This document shows positions 1 through 10,838 of a stretch of DNA of 64,000 nucleotides, in pieces. Position 1 is the first letter of the stretch. Every line of letters starts with the position of its first letter. The notes under the pieces are model-generated. The model saw only the letters and a list, made by a program, of their open reading frames with translations. It made no database searches and was not told the origin of the DNA. Both the position numbers and the translations under genes were made by a program. This DNA comes from Candolleomyces eurysporus (Eukaryota; Basidiomycota; Agaricomycetes; Agaricales; Psathyrellaceae), in assembly GCA_027579435.1 (NCBI GenBank), contig JANBPK010001193.1, positions 1-64,000 of the forward strand, read 5' to 3'.

Positions 1-292
1 GGTAGGCTGGTACATCGGATCGGATGGCTCAGACGGTACGGTAGGCTGGTACTAGGTTTCCTAGATTCAGGTGCATGAATCTGTCATACAGACAATCCCA
101 CGACCTGCGATTGATGATTCAACATCTCACTGCAACCTGACAGGCAAATCGACACCTATTCAACCCAAACACTCGGCAGTCACCCAAGGCTCCATATACG
201 CTAGAGATTCACCTGCAGAACTACAGAAAGATCATGGGCAAAGGACGTGGTAACACCTTTCTGCCTAGGCCGCATCGGAAATCAAATAGAGC

Positions 293-2206
293 CTATATGA
301 GTGGAGCGGTCGCGAGATTCCTGCACATGATAATATCCCTGACTGTAAAGGACGGAAACGAGTGGTGAGCAAAACAAAGGTAGGTTGAATGAGACGGTGA
401 CGCGCCAGTTGATATAAAAATCGTAACAGCTTTGAAATCCTGCAGTAAAGAAAAAAAGAGTTTAGAGGGGTGAGACTCCGATGGTGGGGAGCACTCGCAA
501 CGAATGTCACGCACCACAGTAGAAACCCAGTGTGTATGGAGATCGGTTCTTTTACGAACGTCATTCTTAGCTATGTCCCTGAACTTGTCTCTGAAATCTA
601 GACTCTGAGCTCAGCGGGCATCGAGGTGACTGAAACAAACATGAGCTCACATTTTGAAACCGTTCTAAACTCGTTATCTCGGTCTCCATAACTAGGGATA
701 TAATCTTTGACCTTGACACCTTTTACAAGCTTGCGTTTCAGCAAATCGCATTTGGTTAGAAAGAGTACGAGGCCGGATTCATCGAGTAAACGGGAGTTGC
801 AGATATCGCGCCAGAGGAGGAGAGAATTTTCCAATCGGTTGACCCTCGGAGCCTCCGGTAAATGCTCGTCGAAATCTGAGATGGCTGGGTGAAGCGTTAG
901 CTACAGCAGTGGCGCTCAAGTCGTTCAGGATACGTACAGGCGACTTTCGGGTTTGAAACAGCAGTGAGACAGACGCAAGGGAGGAGAAACGCTGATCCAC
1001 TTACAAAATACAACAGTGTCCACCCCTTCAAAGTATGGCATCCATGTGGGTCGTGCCATACTCCAACTCGCAATATCATACAAACACATGTCTTCGCCAG
1101 ACCTATACGCTCTGATCATCGTTCTCTCGAGTGTTATACGGTATTCTTGGATACTGGTTCTTGAGCGAACACGCGCGACGTCTGCATCAGAAGGCACGTA
1201 GCCACGAGAGGCGATTCGATCTAGATCTTCTAGAAGACTGTGAGATACGCCAGTGAGTAAGAACATGATAACAGCGTCGGAGAGAAACAAATATTGGAGG
1301 AAGGCACGTACAACTGAGCCGATTCCTCTAACTCGATCTTCCTCTTCCTCATGACTGACTTCACCGTCTCGTCCGTCAACAGGATTGTGATATCTTCTTG
1401 ACAGCAAGCTATTAGAACTGTCGCTTCTTCACTCTCCTTTCCAGCATGACAGGGAGAATTTGCCTCAATTGAGGTAGCTAGCCATTTACGTAGCCTCTTT
1501 CCTGCGTGCCTAATAGGAGACAGTCGCATCAGCAAACGCCGGTGCTTGTCCTGGATGCTCCCATCGTCGCCGGCCGGGATATCGGCGTCATTGCCCCCAG
1601 AAGAGGATGATTCGAGTCTACCTGAGGGTGCGGCGTCTGGACAGGATGGCATCTCAAAAGGATACTCGGTTGCCACATTCGAGTGAGTGTCATCCAGAGG
1701 AGATTCCACAAGAGCTTCACCGTCCAATTCGGACTGCAATGAATCAAGGATCGTCACAATTGCTATGAGAATCTTGAGCTGGATCACGTATTTCCACTTT
1801 GCCAGCTCTGCGTTCCATTCATCTGGAGCAAATCTCATTCGCAGATCTGCAGAACCAGCGAGAGCTGCCGGTCGGTCGGTATGACTGGGAGTGATAGAAG
1901 GCGTACTCACGCTTGACCATATCTAGCCTCCCTGCGAAAAGATGTGGTTCAGGAGATGCCAGTCTACATTCGAATGAGGAAGCACGACGTACCACTTTCA
2001 GAGTCTCCAATGAACACCGCCTTCACCTCGTTTCTTCTCCTCAAGTTCTGGCTCTCCGTCCTCAGCGCCTGGTCAATCTCATCGCTCCTCTGCTTGGCCT
2101 CGGCTTCACGAGCTTCACGCGTAGCACGCTCAGTAGGAGTCTCGTTCTCGGGTGGCTTCAGGGAGACGACAAAAGGATTGTCACCATGATCCGCGTCTTC
2201 TGCCAT
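293..2206 (-). CDS. G-alpha-like protein with degenerate GTPase motifs
   Basis: Multi-exon gene resembling heterotrimeric G-protein alpha subunits. Exon 1 (2206-1993) has a charged N-terminal helix and ends in the P-loop region. A 21-base exon (1931-1911) completes it, giving VFIGDSESGRLDMVK where the family has GAGESGKST: the nucleotide-binding Lys and Ser are lost. The next exon reads HLRMRFAPDEWN and continues into the helical domain. The switch I region keeps RSRTSIQ. Switch II, normally DVGGQ, reads DIASWS, so the catalytic Gln is absent. The G4 motif is TKCD instead of NKxD. FLTKCDLLKRKL and PSYGDRDNEFRTVSK match the G-alpha C-terminal half. The C-terminal exons are less certain; the frame closes after NLATAPLI. 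Start chosen at the only Met heading this frame. A paralogue lies at 47883-49587. Probably a pseudo-GTPase of an agaric-expanded family rather than a classical signalling subunit. Confidence 0.75.
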
Positions 2207-3229
2207 GCCAGGATGACGTGTCCAGGTTTATACGCGAGCTGCGGACAATTTACAAGAGCCTGAGCGTTTGGGCTACCCAGTGGCGAGAAATCCTTTGGTT
2301 TGATAGTCTTGCTGGCCGAGGGTTACAAGCTGGGGGTGAGGGTAGGGGACAGTCTGACATTTGGAACGCTCCAGCGAGTTTCCGGTCCGCAATGATAGAC
2401 GCTCAGGAATTTCGGACCTCAACTCCAGACTCGCGGATCAAATCGGATGGCATTCAATCAGCTGGCCACTTCGTATAGACAACCTCTTCCAACAAAGGGC
2501 AAGGATGTTCCGAAATTGCCTTGATTGTCAGAAAAGATTTCGAAATCTGATGAGGGAACGTGGGTTGCGAGGCAGACATTAGTGTGAGGTTGGGGAGTAG
2601 GCTTCGAGTGTGAGCATGAATGCAAATATGGAGGTATACGTACCTCACATTGCCCTCTTGCCTTGCTTATGGGTTGCACCTGCTCGCATCGCATCCAGCT
2701 TCAAGTTTACTGACCTATAGGGCGCCACGCGGAGGCATCCTGGCATCAAGTCCAGGTCATATGTGATGCCTAACCAACCTGGTGGCGTGCCATGAATTAC
2801 AGCCATCGAGTTCGACATCCATTTTCCACCCACTTCCGATCTCTCTCGTTGGAACCATTTCATAGTGCCCTCTGCGCTTTGGCAAAGCCAACTCCGTTTG
2901 TGTGATGTACAACCGAAAAGTTGCACTCAGAGGCTCATCCAACTCACCCTCGGCTCCAGTGCACATACGTCGTTCGTCGTTCATAGAAGAGCGTGTTCTC
3001 ACCCGACAAGTGAAGAAATATATGTATACCTCGTCAAAAGCTAAAAGATCAGGTGTTCTCAATATCTTAACCTGCCTGTCACCGCCGCATGTACTTACGA
3101 GAGATTGATATCATTCGATAGGAAATACAATCTAGTATTTAAACCCAATTGACCAAGGCTCCGTAGGGGATGGTACAGAGGTTTGGAGGATGTAACAAAT
3201 GTGCTTCCAGATATATCTAGCTCTTAGGC
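2207..3229. other. intergenic, possible hypothetical minus-strand gene
   Basis: No recognised gene. On the minus strand 2757-3062 is open for 101 codons, and a second open frame at 2645-2926 overlaps it. GT-AG pairs around 2700-2950 could join parts of these, but no domain is recognisable and neither frame is clearly preferred. Treat as unassigned. Confidence 0.3.
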
Positions 3230-3691
3230 ATGATCTCATGTCTCCCCTCCATTATCTATTCATTCAATGTGTTAGATCCTTTCTGTATAGTCGCTAAATA
3301 GCTGCAATCATGATTTATAGTAGGTTCGGTTACTTCCTTTCCAACCACCGACCTACAATGGACAGACGAACGAACATACGAGCCTCCCAAATCGGATACT
3401 GCCTTGTTCGAGGAGCAGGGATCAAGGATTTGATTCAATTTACTTTGAATTTTGCTATCGGAAGCGGGATGGGAAAGACTAACGTCAGGAACAGCTTTCG
3501 TTGCCGCACCTTTCCGAAGAAATAAAAATGATCCTTGATAAATACAGGAAGGGGGGTGTATTCTGGGCTTGAGTGACGAACCAGGATTAACAACCACCCT
3601 CTACTCTCCCGAAAAACAGCTACAGCTTCTATATCTTTAAACCGAGCCTCTCTGCCCCCCACTCCATTACCTTGCATCTCTCAATATTACC

Positions 3692-3905
3692 ATGCATTTC
3701 ACCCGCATCCTCTTCGCTGCCGTCCTTGCTGCCATCGCTGGTACGCCCCTTGTCCAATTTGCCTTTGAGCGTGGAACTTGGTTAATAGTCTGATTTTGTG
3801 CAATTGATAGGCTCATCGTTCGTTCTTGCGTCGCCCATCCCTGCACCAGAGCCCGTTGCAGAGGCTCAACCCCAGGCTTGCCAAATCTTGAACTCCTGTG
3901 GCTAA
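3692..3905 (+). CDS. secreted octapeptide precursor, copy 1
   Basis: Two exons, 3692-3740 and 3811-3905, joined over a 70-base GTACGC...TAG intron (phase 1), encode 47 residues. Residues 1-23 form a signal peptide (MHFTRILFAAVLAAIAG, then SSFVLA). The rest is SPIPAPEPVAEAQPQA followed by CQILNSCG and stop. The 16-residue pro-segment is exactly eight dipeptides, each ending in Pro or Ala (SP IP AP EP VA EA QP QA). This is the substrate pattern of Ste13/DPP-IV-type dipeptidyl aminopeptidases, as in yeast alpha-factor leaders and bee promelittin. Stepwise trimming would release CQILNSCG, which could close a Cys1-Cys7 disulfide. The family is not recognised and function is unknown. A possible donor, GTGAGT, lies just after the stop and may start a 3' UTR intron. 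Splicing is inferred, but the structure is identical in copy 2. Confidence 0.72.
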
Positions 3906-4925
3906 ATGTGAGTTTAAGTCTGCTCCTTACAGGTGTACACACGGACTCACGGAAACAGACTTAGAGTCACTCAGTAGATCTACCACCCAGCACTTAATCT
4001 ATCTTCCACAAGATTTTGTGGATCGCCATTCTTCTGTCACCGTCATCTTTCGTACTTCTCGGGTTTCATTTTGGGGTTATTTGTCATGTCTCCACACTTT
4101 TTTTGCTCTACTGTATGTAAAAATCACTGTGGCTACTTAGGAATGTCATGGTCTTTTAGCTGGCGGGAAGGTTCTAAACAGCGTGTGAGGATACGAATGA
4201 ATCGTGTACCTCTAGAAAAGGGAATGTCGACTGAAAATGAAAACTCACTGCGATGCCGGTCATATACTTCAACTCTGCATCAGCGTGAAGATTGGAGTCA
4301 GTGAAAGCTCTGTTAGTCCACCTTTGACACGGCACTGCTGCGTTAGACACTTTATTTATGTCTCATCCTCCCAGAAGCTCGATATACCAATCCGGCAGCA
4401 TATTGATTCGGCGAATTGACGATACCATGCAAGGGTTTCTCAGCGCCGAATTTGGGCATGCTCTCATGTCTCGCCTGTATTCTCTATTCATTCAATATAT
4501 TAAATCCTTGCTGTATAGTCGCTAAGTAGCTGCAATCATGATGGATAGTAGGCTCGGTTAATTCCTTCCTAACCACCAACATTCAGTTGATGAACGAAAG
4601 AACATACGAATGTCCCAAATCGGGTACTACCTTGTTGGAGGAGCAGTGAGTGAGGAATTGATTCAATTTAATTAACTCTGAATTTTGTCATCGGCGGAGG
4701 GATGGGAAAGGTTAACGTCAGGAACAGCTTTTGTTGCCACACCTTTTCGGAGAAAGACAACTGATCCTTGGTAAATACAGGAAGAGGGTATATATTCTGG
4801 GCATGAGAGTGGACCATGATTAACAACCACCCTCTACTCTCTCGAGAAACAGCCACAGTCTCTATATCTCTAAACCGTACCCTTTCGCCACTCTACTCCA
4901 CTATCTTAGAGCTTTCAATATCACC

Positions 4926-5139
4926 ATGCAGTTCACCCACATCGTCTTTGCTGCCATCCTCGCTGGGTTCTCTGGTACGCCCTTTCCAATTCGCCTTTGA
5001 GCGTAGAACTTGGCTAATGGTCTGATTTCGTACTGAATTGATAGGCTCGTCATTCGTTATTGCGTCGCCCATTCCTGCACCAGCGCCTGTTGCAGAGGCT
5101 CAACCCCAGGCTTGCCAGATCTTGAACTCCTGTGGCTGA
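4926..5139 (+). CDS. secreted octapeptide precursor, copy 2
   Basis: Exons 4926-4974 and 5045-5139 with a 70-base phase-1 intron, again encoding 47 residues. The signal peptide is MQFTHIVFAAILAGFSG plus SSFVIA. It is followed by SPIPAPAPVAEAQPQA, again eight X-Pro/X-Ala dipeptides, and the identical end CQILNSCG. Compared with copy 1 the substitutions fall in the signal peptide, plus one Glu-to-Ala change that keeps the dipeptide rule. The C-terminal octapeptide is unchanged even though the stop codon differs (TGA here, TAA in copy 1). This suggests selection on the mature peptide and on processing. The upstream GTATATATTC near 4785 could be a TATA-like element. Confidence 0.72.
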
Positions 5140-5851
5140 ACGTGAGCTTTTATCTGCTCCTGTCGGGTGTACACCCGAACTCATGAATCAGGTTTACAGC
5201 CACTCGGTAGAATCTACACCTAACACCTCAATTCTCAATTTATCCAATCGATCCCGCAACATTTTCTAGATCACCATTCTGTTGTCACCACTATCTTTCG
5301 TACCACTCGGTTTCATTTTTGGGTTATTTGTCACGTCGCCACTCCCTTTCGTTGGTCCGCTATTCGTCGTTATCCCATCGTTGTTTTCCGTACCCCGGCC
5401 ATCATTGTATTATTTGCTCACTCTCTTGCTCATTTTTTACCTACTCGCTCTACTAGATAAGCATCTATTTGATTGCGCTCTTTGACGTCTTCAGATAGTG
5501 GCACACTGCTCAGTCTAATTATTATCAAAATAGACGTGAGAATTCCTGTGTCTCCGTCGATAAGTTGCTGAAATTGTGATGGATAGTATGCTCAGTTGAT
5601 CGCTTCCCAGCCTCCAACACTCAGTGGTACTGCCTTGTTTGAGGAAAAATGGATTGCCTAGCTGATTCCGTTTAATTATCTTTGGATTCTTCACGAATAT
5701 CAGAGAGTCTTCCTGTATATGACACGTCGCTAAGAACAAGCGCCAGCATCTGAAATATTCATTTTTTCAATCAAATTCACCGTCTCTGATCAGGATGGTC
5801 CTTTATGACAAGTTCTCGACGAAGTCACTACTTAAATAGAGCTCGAAAATA
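5140..5851. other. intergenic with partial third copy of peptide upstream region
   Basis: No gene seen. Bases about 5550-5720 resemble the upstream region of the two peptide genes but are not followed by a peptide exon. The rest is A+T-rich and unassigned. Confidence 0.5.
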
Positions 5852-7070
5852 TCAGGGGGGCATGTGTACATGTACAGAAAACAGAATCATCAAGTAGAAA
5901 GGGGAGTTCACTTTGTAAATACAAGCACTAACCATCAGCATCAAGCGCTGAGCAGGGGCCCAAGTCGGCTTGAAAGGAATATCTGGCCAGTTGTCCCATC
6001 CATCTGGGAGAATCGCGCATTCCCCTGTCTCTTGTAGAGACACAGATGAAGTAGTGTGCATGAGAGCCAAAACTTCGATGGCGTTGTTAGCAACACATTT
6101 AAATTACGGCAGGCACCATGAAACTCACACTGTAGAAAAANGTTTGTCCATGCGTCATCCTTGGGGCTTCGGTAGACGACGCAGCGCACGGCGACTACAA
6201 GTGACAATCCATAATAAATCGCTCCGAGCCATATCGGTGGGCTAGAGAAAGTCGTAATGAATGTCGTCCAGAGTGGGAGAAGGAACAACAACAGGAACCG
6301 AGATGAGACGGGAAACATCATCGGCACGGTGTTCCGTCCAATCTCACGATCTCCCTCGACATCTTGAAAGTCTTGCGCATGAACGGTAGTGGCAATCACA
6401 AGGGAGAAGACGATGAGCTCAGGATACTTCTTCCAGTCGAGAATCTCGGCCAAGGGTGCGGGACCGGGGCACTCTGATTGTGCGATGGGTCAGTAACGAA
6501 TCGCGGATATATGTATCTGAAAAGGAGACCTACCTGCAACGAGCACAGCTCCGAGAGCCATGTTAGGGTACCCGTAGGCGAGCATGAAGATTTTCATGAA
6601 CCCATTGCGGTCCCAACCAAGGTAGTTATATACGAAGACGAAGCAGGTGAAGAATGCGGATGGAATGAGGACGGCCTTTCGAAGATAGAAGGAAAGGAGG
6701 CAGCAATAAACGACACTAATCCATCGCAGGATCATTGCATTTCGCAACGAAATACGCCCCGACGGAATCGGTCGCCATGGCTTATTCTTCGCGTCCTCCT
6801 CCGGGCTTATAGCCTGATTATTGATGTTGAACTGCAATAAGATTGACCAAAGCCAAAAGACCGCCTTCACGCCATTTAAGATAGGGCTAGAAGAACAGAC
6901 TTGGGCTATTCCGAGTCCCAACACGCTCTACCGAAGATGGCGTTAGCCCCCGTCGAATCTACGGACCAGGAAAAACTCACTACTGGGATCAGCGTGGTCT
7001 TGATATCCGACCAGGTGAACAGCACGAGAGTCCAGAGATGGTACCTAAGGAGCTGGAGAGCCTTTCGCAT
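5852..7070 (-). CDS. UbiA-family prenyltransferase
   Basis: Integral-membrane prenyl-transfer enzyme that would attach an isoprenoid chain to an acceptor. Exon 1 starts at 7070 (MRKALQLLRYHLWTLVLFT, WSDIKTTLIPV) and ends at a GTGAGT donor. The next exon (from about 6927) carries the first Asp-rich motif in the form NQAISPEEDAKNKPWRP. After another intron, HAQDFQDVEGDREIGRN is the second Asp-rich motif. Several hydrophobic segments fit UbiA helices. An N at 6141 lies in the penultimate exon beside a homopolymer. The last exon, read through a GTGAGT donor at about 6130, continues as LALMHTTSSVSLQETG and has an uncertain end. The substrate cannot be deduced; no terpene cyclase is visible nearby. 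The call to the superfamily is firm, the 3' end is not. Confidence 0.8.
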
Positions 7071-8447
7071 CCTTATGATGAGCTGACAGGCAAAGTGGGA
7101 GAGGATGGGAGGTGTTTGGAATTTGGGGGATTTGGGCCGGGTCGTATTTAAACGTTTTGGCAGTAGGCTCAGGTCACAGCTACAGACAGGCCCATTAGTA
7201 GCCCTCTATGCATTCTTCATTGGTACACTTGATCGGGGATTCCTGGAGTGTTATTCGGGAACGGGCGACTCGGATCGTCAGCTGCCCAATCAGCACTCAA
7301 CGCAACGCCGTCCCTCAATAAGCGCTCATCTTGAATGTTCTGATTTCGCCAAGTCATATTCACCCCAGTTATCAGTAAATCTAAAATTTAAATATGGGCT
7401 TTTTGTTACTTCTAAGCCCTTTCCGGCCATTGCCCCCGCCAAATTTGGTCTAGCTTTTGCTAAAACTGACGTGAACTTGTCAACTTCTGACTTGCTAGCT
7501 TTTTCCAGCTTCGGGGCACTTGAGAACGCTCCTAGAGGAGCAGAAGTAATGTGCACGTTTTTTGATGTCACTCATGGTGCTAAAATGAACGCACAGTACG
7601 GATCTTTGGCCTCCCCTTTTGCAGATAAGTCTTTGCTGTCACTTCGTACCCACCCACCTATGAAGTTAGACCAAGTGCAGTATTGAGGGGCGGCTGCTTG
7701 TCTGGGCCGAAGCCTCACTCTTCTGATCGTGAACGATCAACTTTACATGCCGTGCCGTCACGTAACGTGAAACAAATTGCAGATACATAGACGCCCGCAT
7801 GCTCGCCGTGACAAGGTCGGTGAGAAGGTACCCAGCTCTCATGACCCTATGATATCCCGCCCTGTATTGTAACATTTCTTTTCGTGAGTCGCAAATTGAA
7901 AATACCCTGTGCCCTTGCCCAGACTCGAGTATTATGAAAAGAATATTAGGCCGCTCTGTGCAATTAAGCGCTCTGGGCTCTCATTCAGTCCAGCAGGCAC
8001 TGATCGGGCTGTTGTATTCACTGCCAAATCTGTATATCATTGCCCTGCTCTGCGTAAATAAGTGTTCTGAGTTCCCATTAGGTCTTGTCAGGCTCTAAAT
8101 GAGACGGACAAATCTTCCACGGACAAGTTCGTATGGTATGGCCCTCGATCATCCGATGGTACCGGCAGTACCAGCGGCAACAAGGCTCAGAGTGTGACCA
8201 ATGAGCCAGAAATGGGGATACAAAACAGGTATACTCAAGGGGTAGACTGTAGATATGAGCTCCGTCCGCGAAATGCTGAAATCAATGTAAATTATTGAGC
8301 CATATGGGATGTGCCTCTGAGGTGCTGTACCACGGCGAACACAACTCAATCAACCGAATGGCAACCCCCCAAGGAGAGGAAGGGATGAAAAGGGAAGGAC
8401 TCCACAGATCTCACATTCAACTAGCTCGGTCTCTCGATCCGGACTCC
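7071..8447. other. intergenic, one doubtful short ORF
   Basis: The stretch 7326-7571 is open on the minus strand (81 codons, with KLEKASKSEVDKFTSVLAK), and the overlapping plus-strand frame 7105-7686 is also open. Neither has a recognisable domain, and only one, if any, can be real. Nothing else is seen. Confidence 0.3.
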
Positions 8448-8888
8448 TCAATCACGACATCCAAGCACCCCGACCTCACCGGCATTAGTGAAAAGGTGTG
8501 GTACCTTGGCTGATTGCTCATGCCTCGACGCCTCATTTCTCGCTTGATCGTCCGAATCAAGCGGCGAGGAGGCATCGGCGGATGATGAGGGGTGGAGACC
8601 CAAGTGCTCAACTTTGCCACCCTCCTCGATAACAATTTCCAAATCAGAATATGTACTCCATCTTGAATTGAAAGGTCCGGAAGCCACGGCGTAAACAGTA
8701 TTCAATGCGCGCCCCGGTATCTCTCTCAGATCCACTTCCTGGTCGCATTCACCATCGTCAGGGAGGCAAGATGGAAGGCATCGCATTGAGTTTGGAAGAC
8801 TGATTGTCGGAAGAACAATGTTCATCGTTGAGAGGTGTGGAATGCTTGGGCAACGAGGATTAAGGAGTAGATGACTGGTTTTCTCCAT
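8448..8888 (-). CDS. hypothetical protein (doubtful)
   Basis: Open for 146 codons on the minus strand. The middle part (residues about 60-100, including VASGPFNSRWSTYSDLEIVI) looks protein-like and is followed by a Ser/Asp-rich low-complexity tail. No domain is recognised, no signal peptide is present, and no paralogue exists in the window. It could be a fragment of a larger spliced gene or chance. The start is not secure. Confidence 0.25.
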   Translation of the reverse strand: MEKTSHLLLNPRCPSIPHLSTMNIVLPTISLPNSMRCLPSCLPDDGECDQEVDLREIPGRALNTVYAVASGPFNSRWSTYSDLEIVIEEGGKVEHLGLHPSSSADASSPLDSDDQARNEASRHEQSAKVPHLFTNAGEVGVLGCRD

Positions 8889-10015
8889 TGGGTACTGTTC
8901 CAGCTCGTTCGACGAATGTGATCCTCAACATCTGTCACCTCTGGAATCGATTGGCCTTCGTTGTGGCAGTCGGCATCGAGTAAACGAAACAAGGTGATGA
9001 GATGGTCGACTATAAGGGCCTCGCGTTAAATACGCAACCGAATAGTGAACTATGTCGTTCTCGTCACGAGTGAAATGAGGCATCTGAGTCGGAGTATACA
9101 GAGGACAAATCTTCGGCACCTAGGGTGAAATAATGATCCATTGGGGAGACGGATCTATCGTACGGGGTTGAGATAGGAGGGTTGAGATACATCAAGGAGT
9201 AAGAAAAAAAGCGGGAAAGCACTGCCTGGAAGGACTACGGTGATCACAACGGCCGGCTAATTGGTAGGAATGAAATTCCCGTCTCTCAACTGCGCAGCAC
9301 CCAGGGACGAGGATAATTGATTCAATAGAAGAATCATCGCCATTAGGAAGAGGCCTCTCCTTTCCCTGAGAGCCATTTTTAGGGAAGATGGAAGCAAGGG
9401 TGGCGAGGGGTAGAGGAATGGAGAGCGAAAGGAATGCAGGTTGGCCGATTGAATAGGCGTCGATACCTTTGCGCTTTGGGATGAATTTCGGGGGGTCTCG
9501 AGGGGCACTCTGATTATCCAGGCCGCTGATGGGCTCTTTGGCGGAGCAGACGACTCCCCAGTTCCAGGGGAGGAGTATCGACGCTATGGACGTTCCCGTC
9601 GTCACCATCCCCGTCACCGTCGTCGACTCGGCCATCTGGCCCAGCACGAGATTTGATGTGACAGACCTAACCCTATCACAACCTCTCCAACCTCATCGTC
9701 CTCTCGACCCTAAGAGGCGGTGGATATGGATAGCCTCTATAGATCTTGAGATCAAGAGGGTCAAGTCGAGGGGACCTTCTTTGAGCAGGTCGAATTCCCT
9801 GATCGACTGTCGCAGGACCACAGTTGATAACATCGGACTTTTCCTACTGATCCTCAATGGCGACGTTGGCAAGTCCAACGACCAGTCGAGTGGGCGGGGT
9901 CGGGAGCCTCGTCGTTCGCGTCCCTTCTTTCCCCTTCCTCCCCATTTCCATGCTCTAATTCCCGTTTCTTCGATGCTTCGTCATCTCGAACAGTACTTTC
10001 GTCTCCATCGTCTAC
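8889..10015. other. intergenic / possible 3' part of the SH3 gene
   Basis: On the minus strand, directly after the TGA at 10016-10018, the same frame stays open for about 50 more charged codons (VDDGDESTVRDDEASKKREL onward, to about 9860). Further minus-strand open stretches at 9192-9647 are Ser/Pro-rich and unassigned. No other gene is supported. Confidence 0.3.
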
Positions 10016-10838
10016 TCAGCTGCTTTCCTCCCCGTATCTAACCTGCTGCAGCTCCTCGGCCTGTTGTTGGACAAGCTGCCGTTCAAGAATACTTGCTCTA
10101 TTCCATGAGTTGGATGCTTTGGACTCCGGTGTGGACGAGAGGTGTGGTAGTGGAAATACGAACGAGAACAAAGGAAACTTCGGAGTTGTCGACGATATCG
10201 AATCTGACCTCTTCGCACTCGCACTGGTAGTTTGTCCTGCGCCTAAACTCGACTTCTGCCGATGTAAGAGGACTATCCTACGACTCCCTCGAGTTCGTCC
10301 TCACGGACGCACTGCTGGACCCCGGGGTAGACGGGGGTCTCTAAAGACGTTGGCGTTACAGTCGCTGCAGACCCAAACGTCGGTGTAGGACTAACAGCTA
10401 TTAGCGGACCGCTCGAAGTCCCTTGGGCAGTAGCCGATTTGCTGTTAGTGGAGGCGGGAGAGGATTGTTTCAATATGCCACGTTTTTTGAGCTTTGTTAG
10501 GAAAGAGACGTCTTCGGCATTGAAGAGACCTATTACGCCTTCGCAGTAGCCCTGCCGATAGTTCATGGTCAAATCAACGACGAGAGTACGAGGGGAGGAA
10601 CGCAGGAAATGAACATCCCCGTCTGCCCTTGCTTGCATTAACACTATGATCTCGTCGCCCTGATAGTATACGTATACAACCATAAGCAAGCTAAACGTAA
10701 AAGGAGAAGGAGAACACGCACCTCAAGGAACATAAGGTCATCCCTATACTCTGCGAAACGATCACATGTCGCTATGCACTTCCCAATTCCGCCCTTCATC
10801 GCAAACTTCGTCCACCGTGCGAGGTCTGCTGGGCGCAT
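10016..10838 (-). CDS. SH3-domain protein
   Basis: Exon 1 (from 10838) reads MRPADLARWTKFAMKGG, IGKCIATCDRFAEYRDDLMFLE, then a GTGCGT donor. After the intron, which ends CTATCAG, it continues GDEIIVLMQ, and about 40 residues later GYCEGVIGLFNAEDVSFL. Together these make an SH3 fold: ALYDF-like start (ATCDRF), the acidic RT loop, GDEI, and GLFNAEDV in place of GLFPSNYV. The WW pair of the canonical SH3 is not evident. A Ser/Thr/Pro-rich tail follows, and a second intron (about 10272-10240) leads to KSSLGAGQTTSASAKRSD and a helical end, ILERQLVQQQAEELQQ. The upstream AG at the Met may be an acceptor, so the true start could lie further 5'. A decayed copy lies at 34440-34943 and a scrap at 23150-23260. 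Confidence 0.55.

Larger units (their letters stand above)
3230..5760. repeat. direct segmental duplication carrying the peptide genes
   Basis: Two diverged direct copies, about 3230-3960 and 4460-5300, each contain an upstream region and a short two-exon peptide gene. They share the stretch around TATAGTCGCTAA, GCTGCAATCATGAT and the sequence just before each ATG. A third, partial copy (about 5550-5720) preserves only upstream sequence, including GATGGATAGTATGCTC, and has no peptide exon after it. The unit length is about 1.23 kb. Confidence 0.8.

Noticed and set aside
1..60. GGTAGGCTGGTAC occurring twice, considered as telomeric or satellite sequence
   Set aside because: Only two copies, not a telomere-type short unit, and too close to the window edge to interpret.
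3870..3905. Similarity of CQILNSCG to animal oxytocin/vasopressin-type peptides
   Set aside because: Shared features are only two Cys, Ile and Asn in a very short peptide with a different Cys spacing; precursor architecture is unrelated.
9529..10041. 170-codon plus-strand ORF
   Set aside because: Overlaps the minus-strand stretch continuing the SH3 gene, which has better residue composition; the plus frame is low-complexity Arg/Ser/Pro without a domain.
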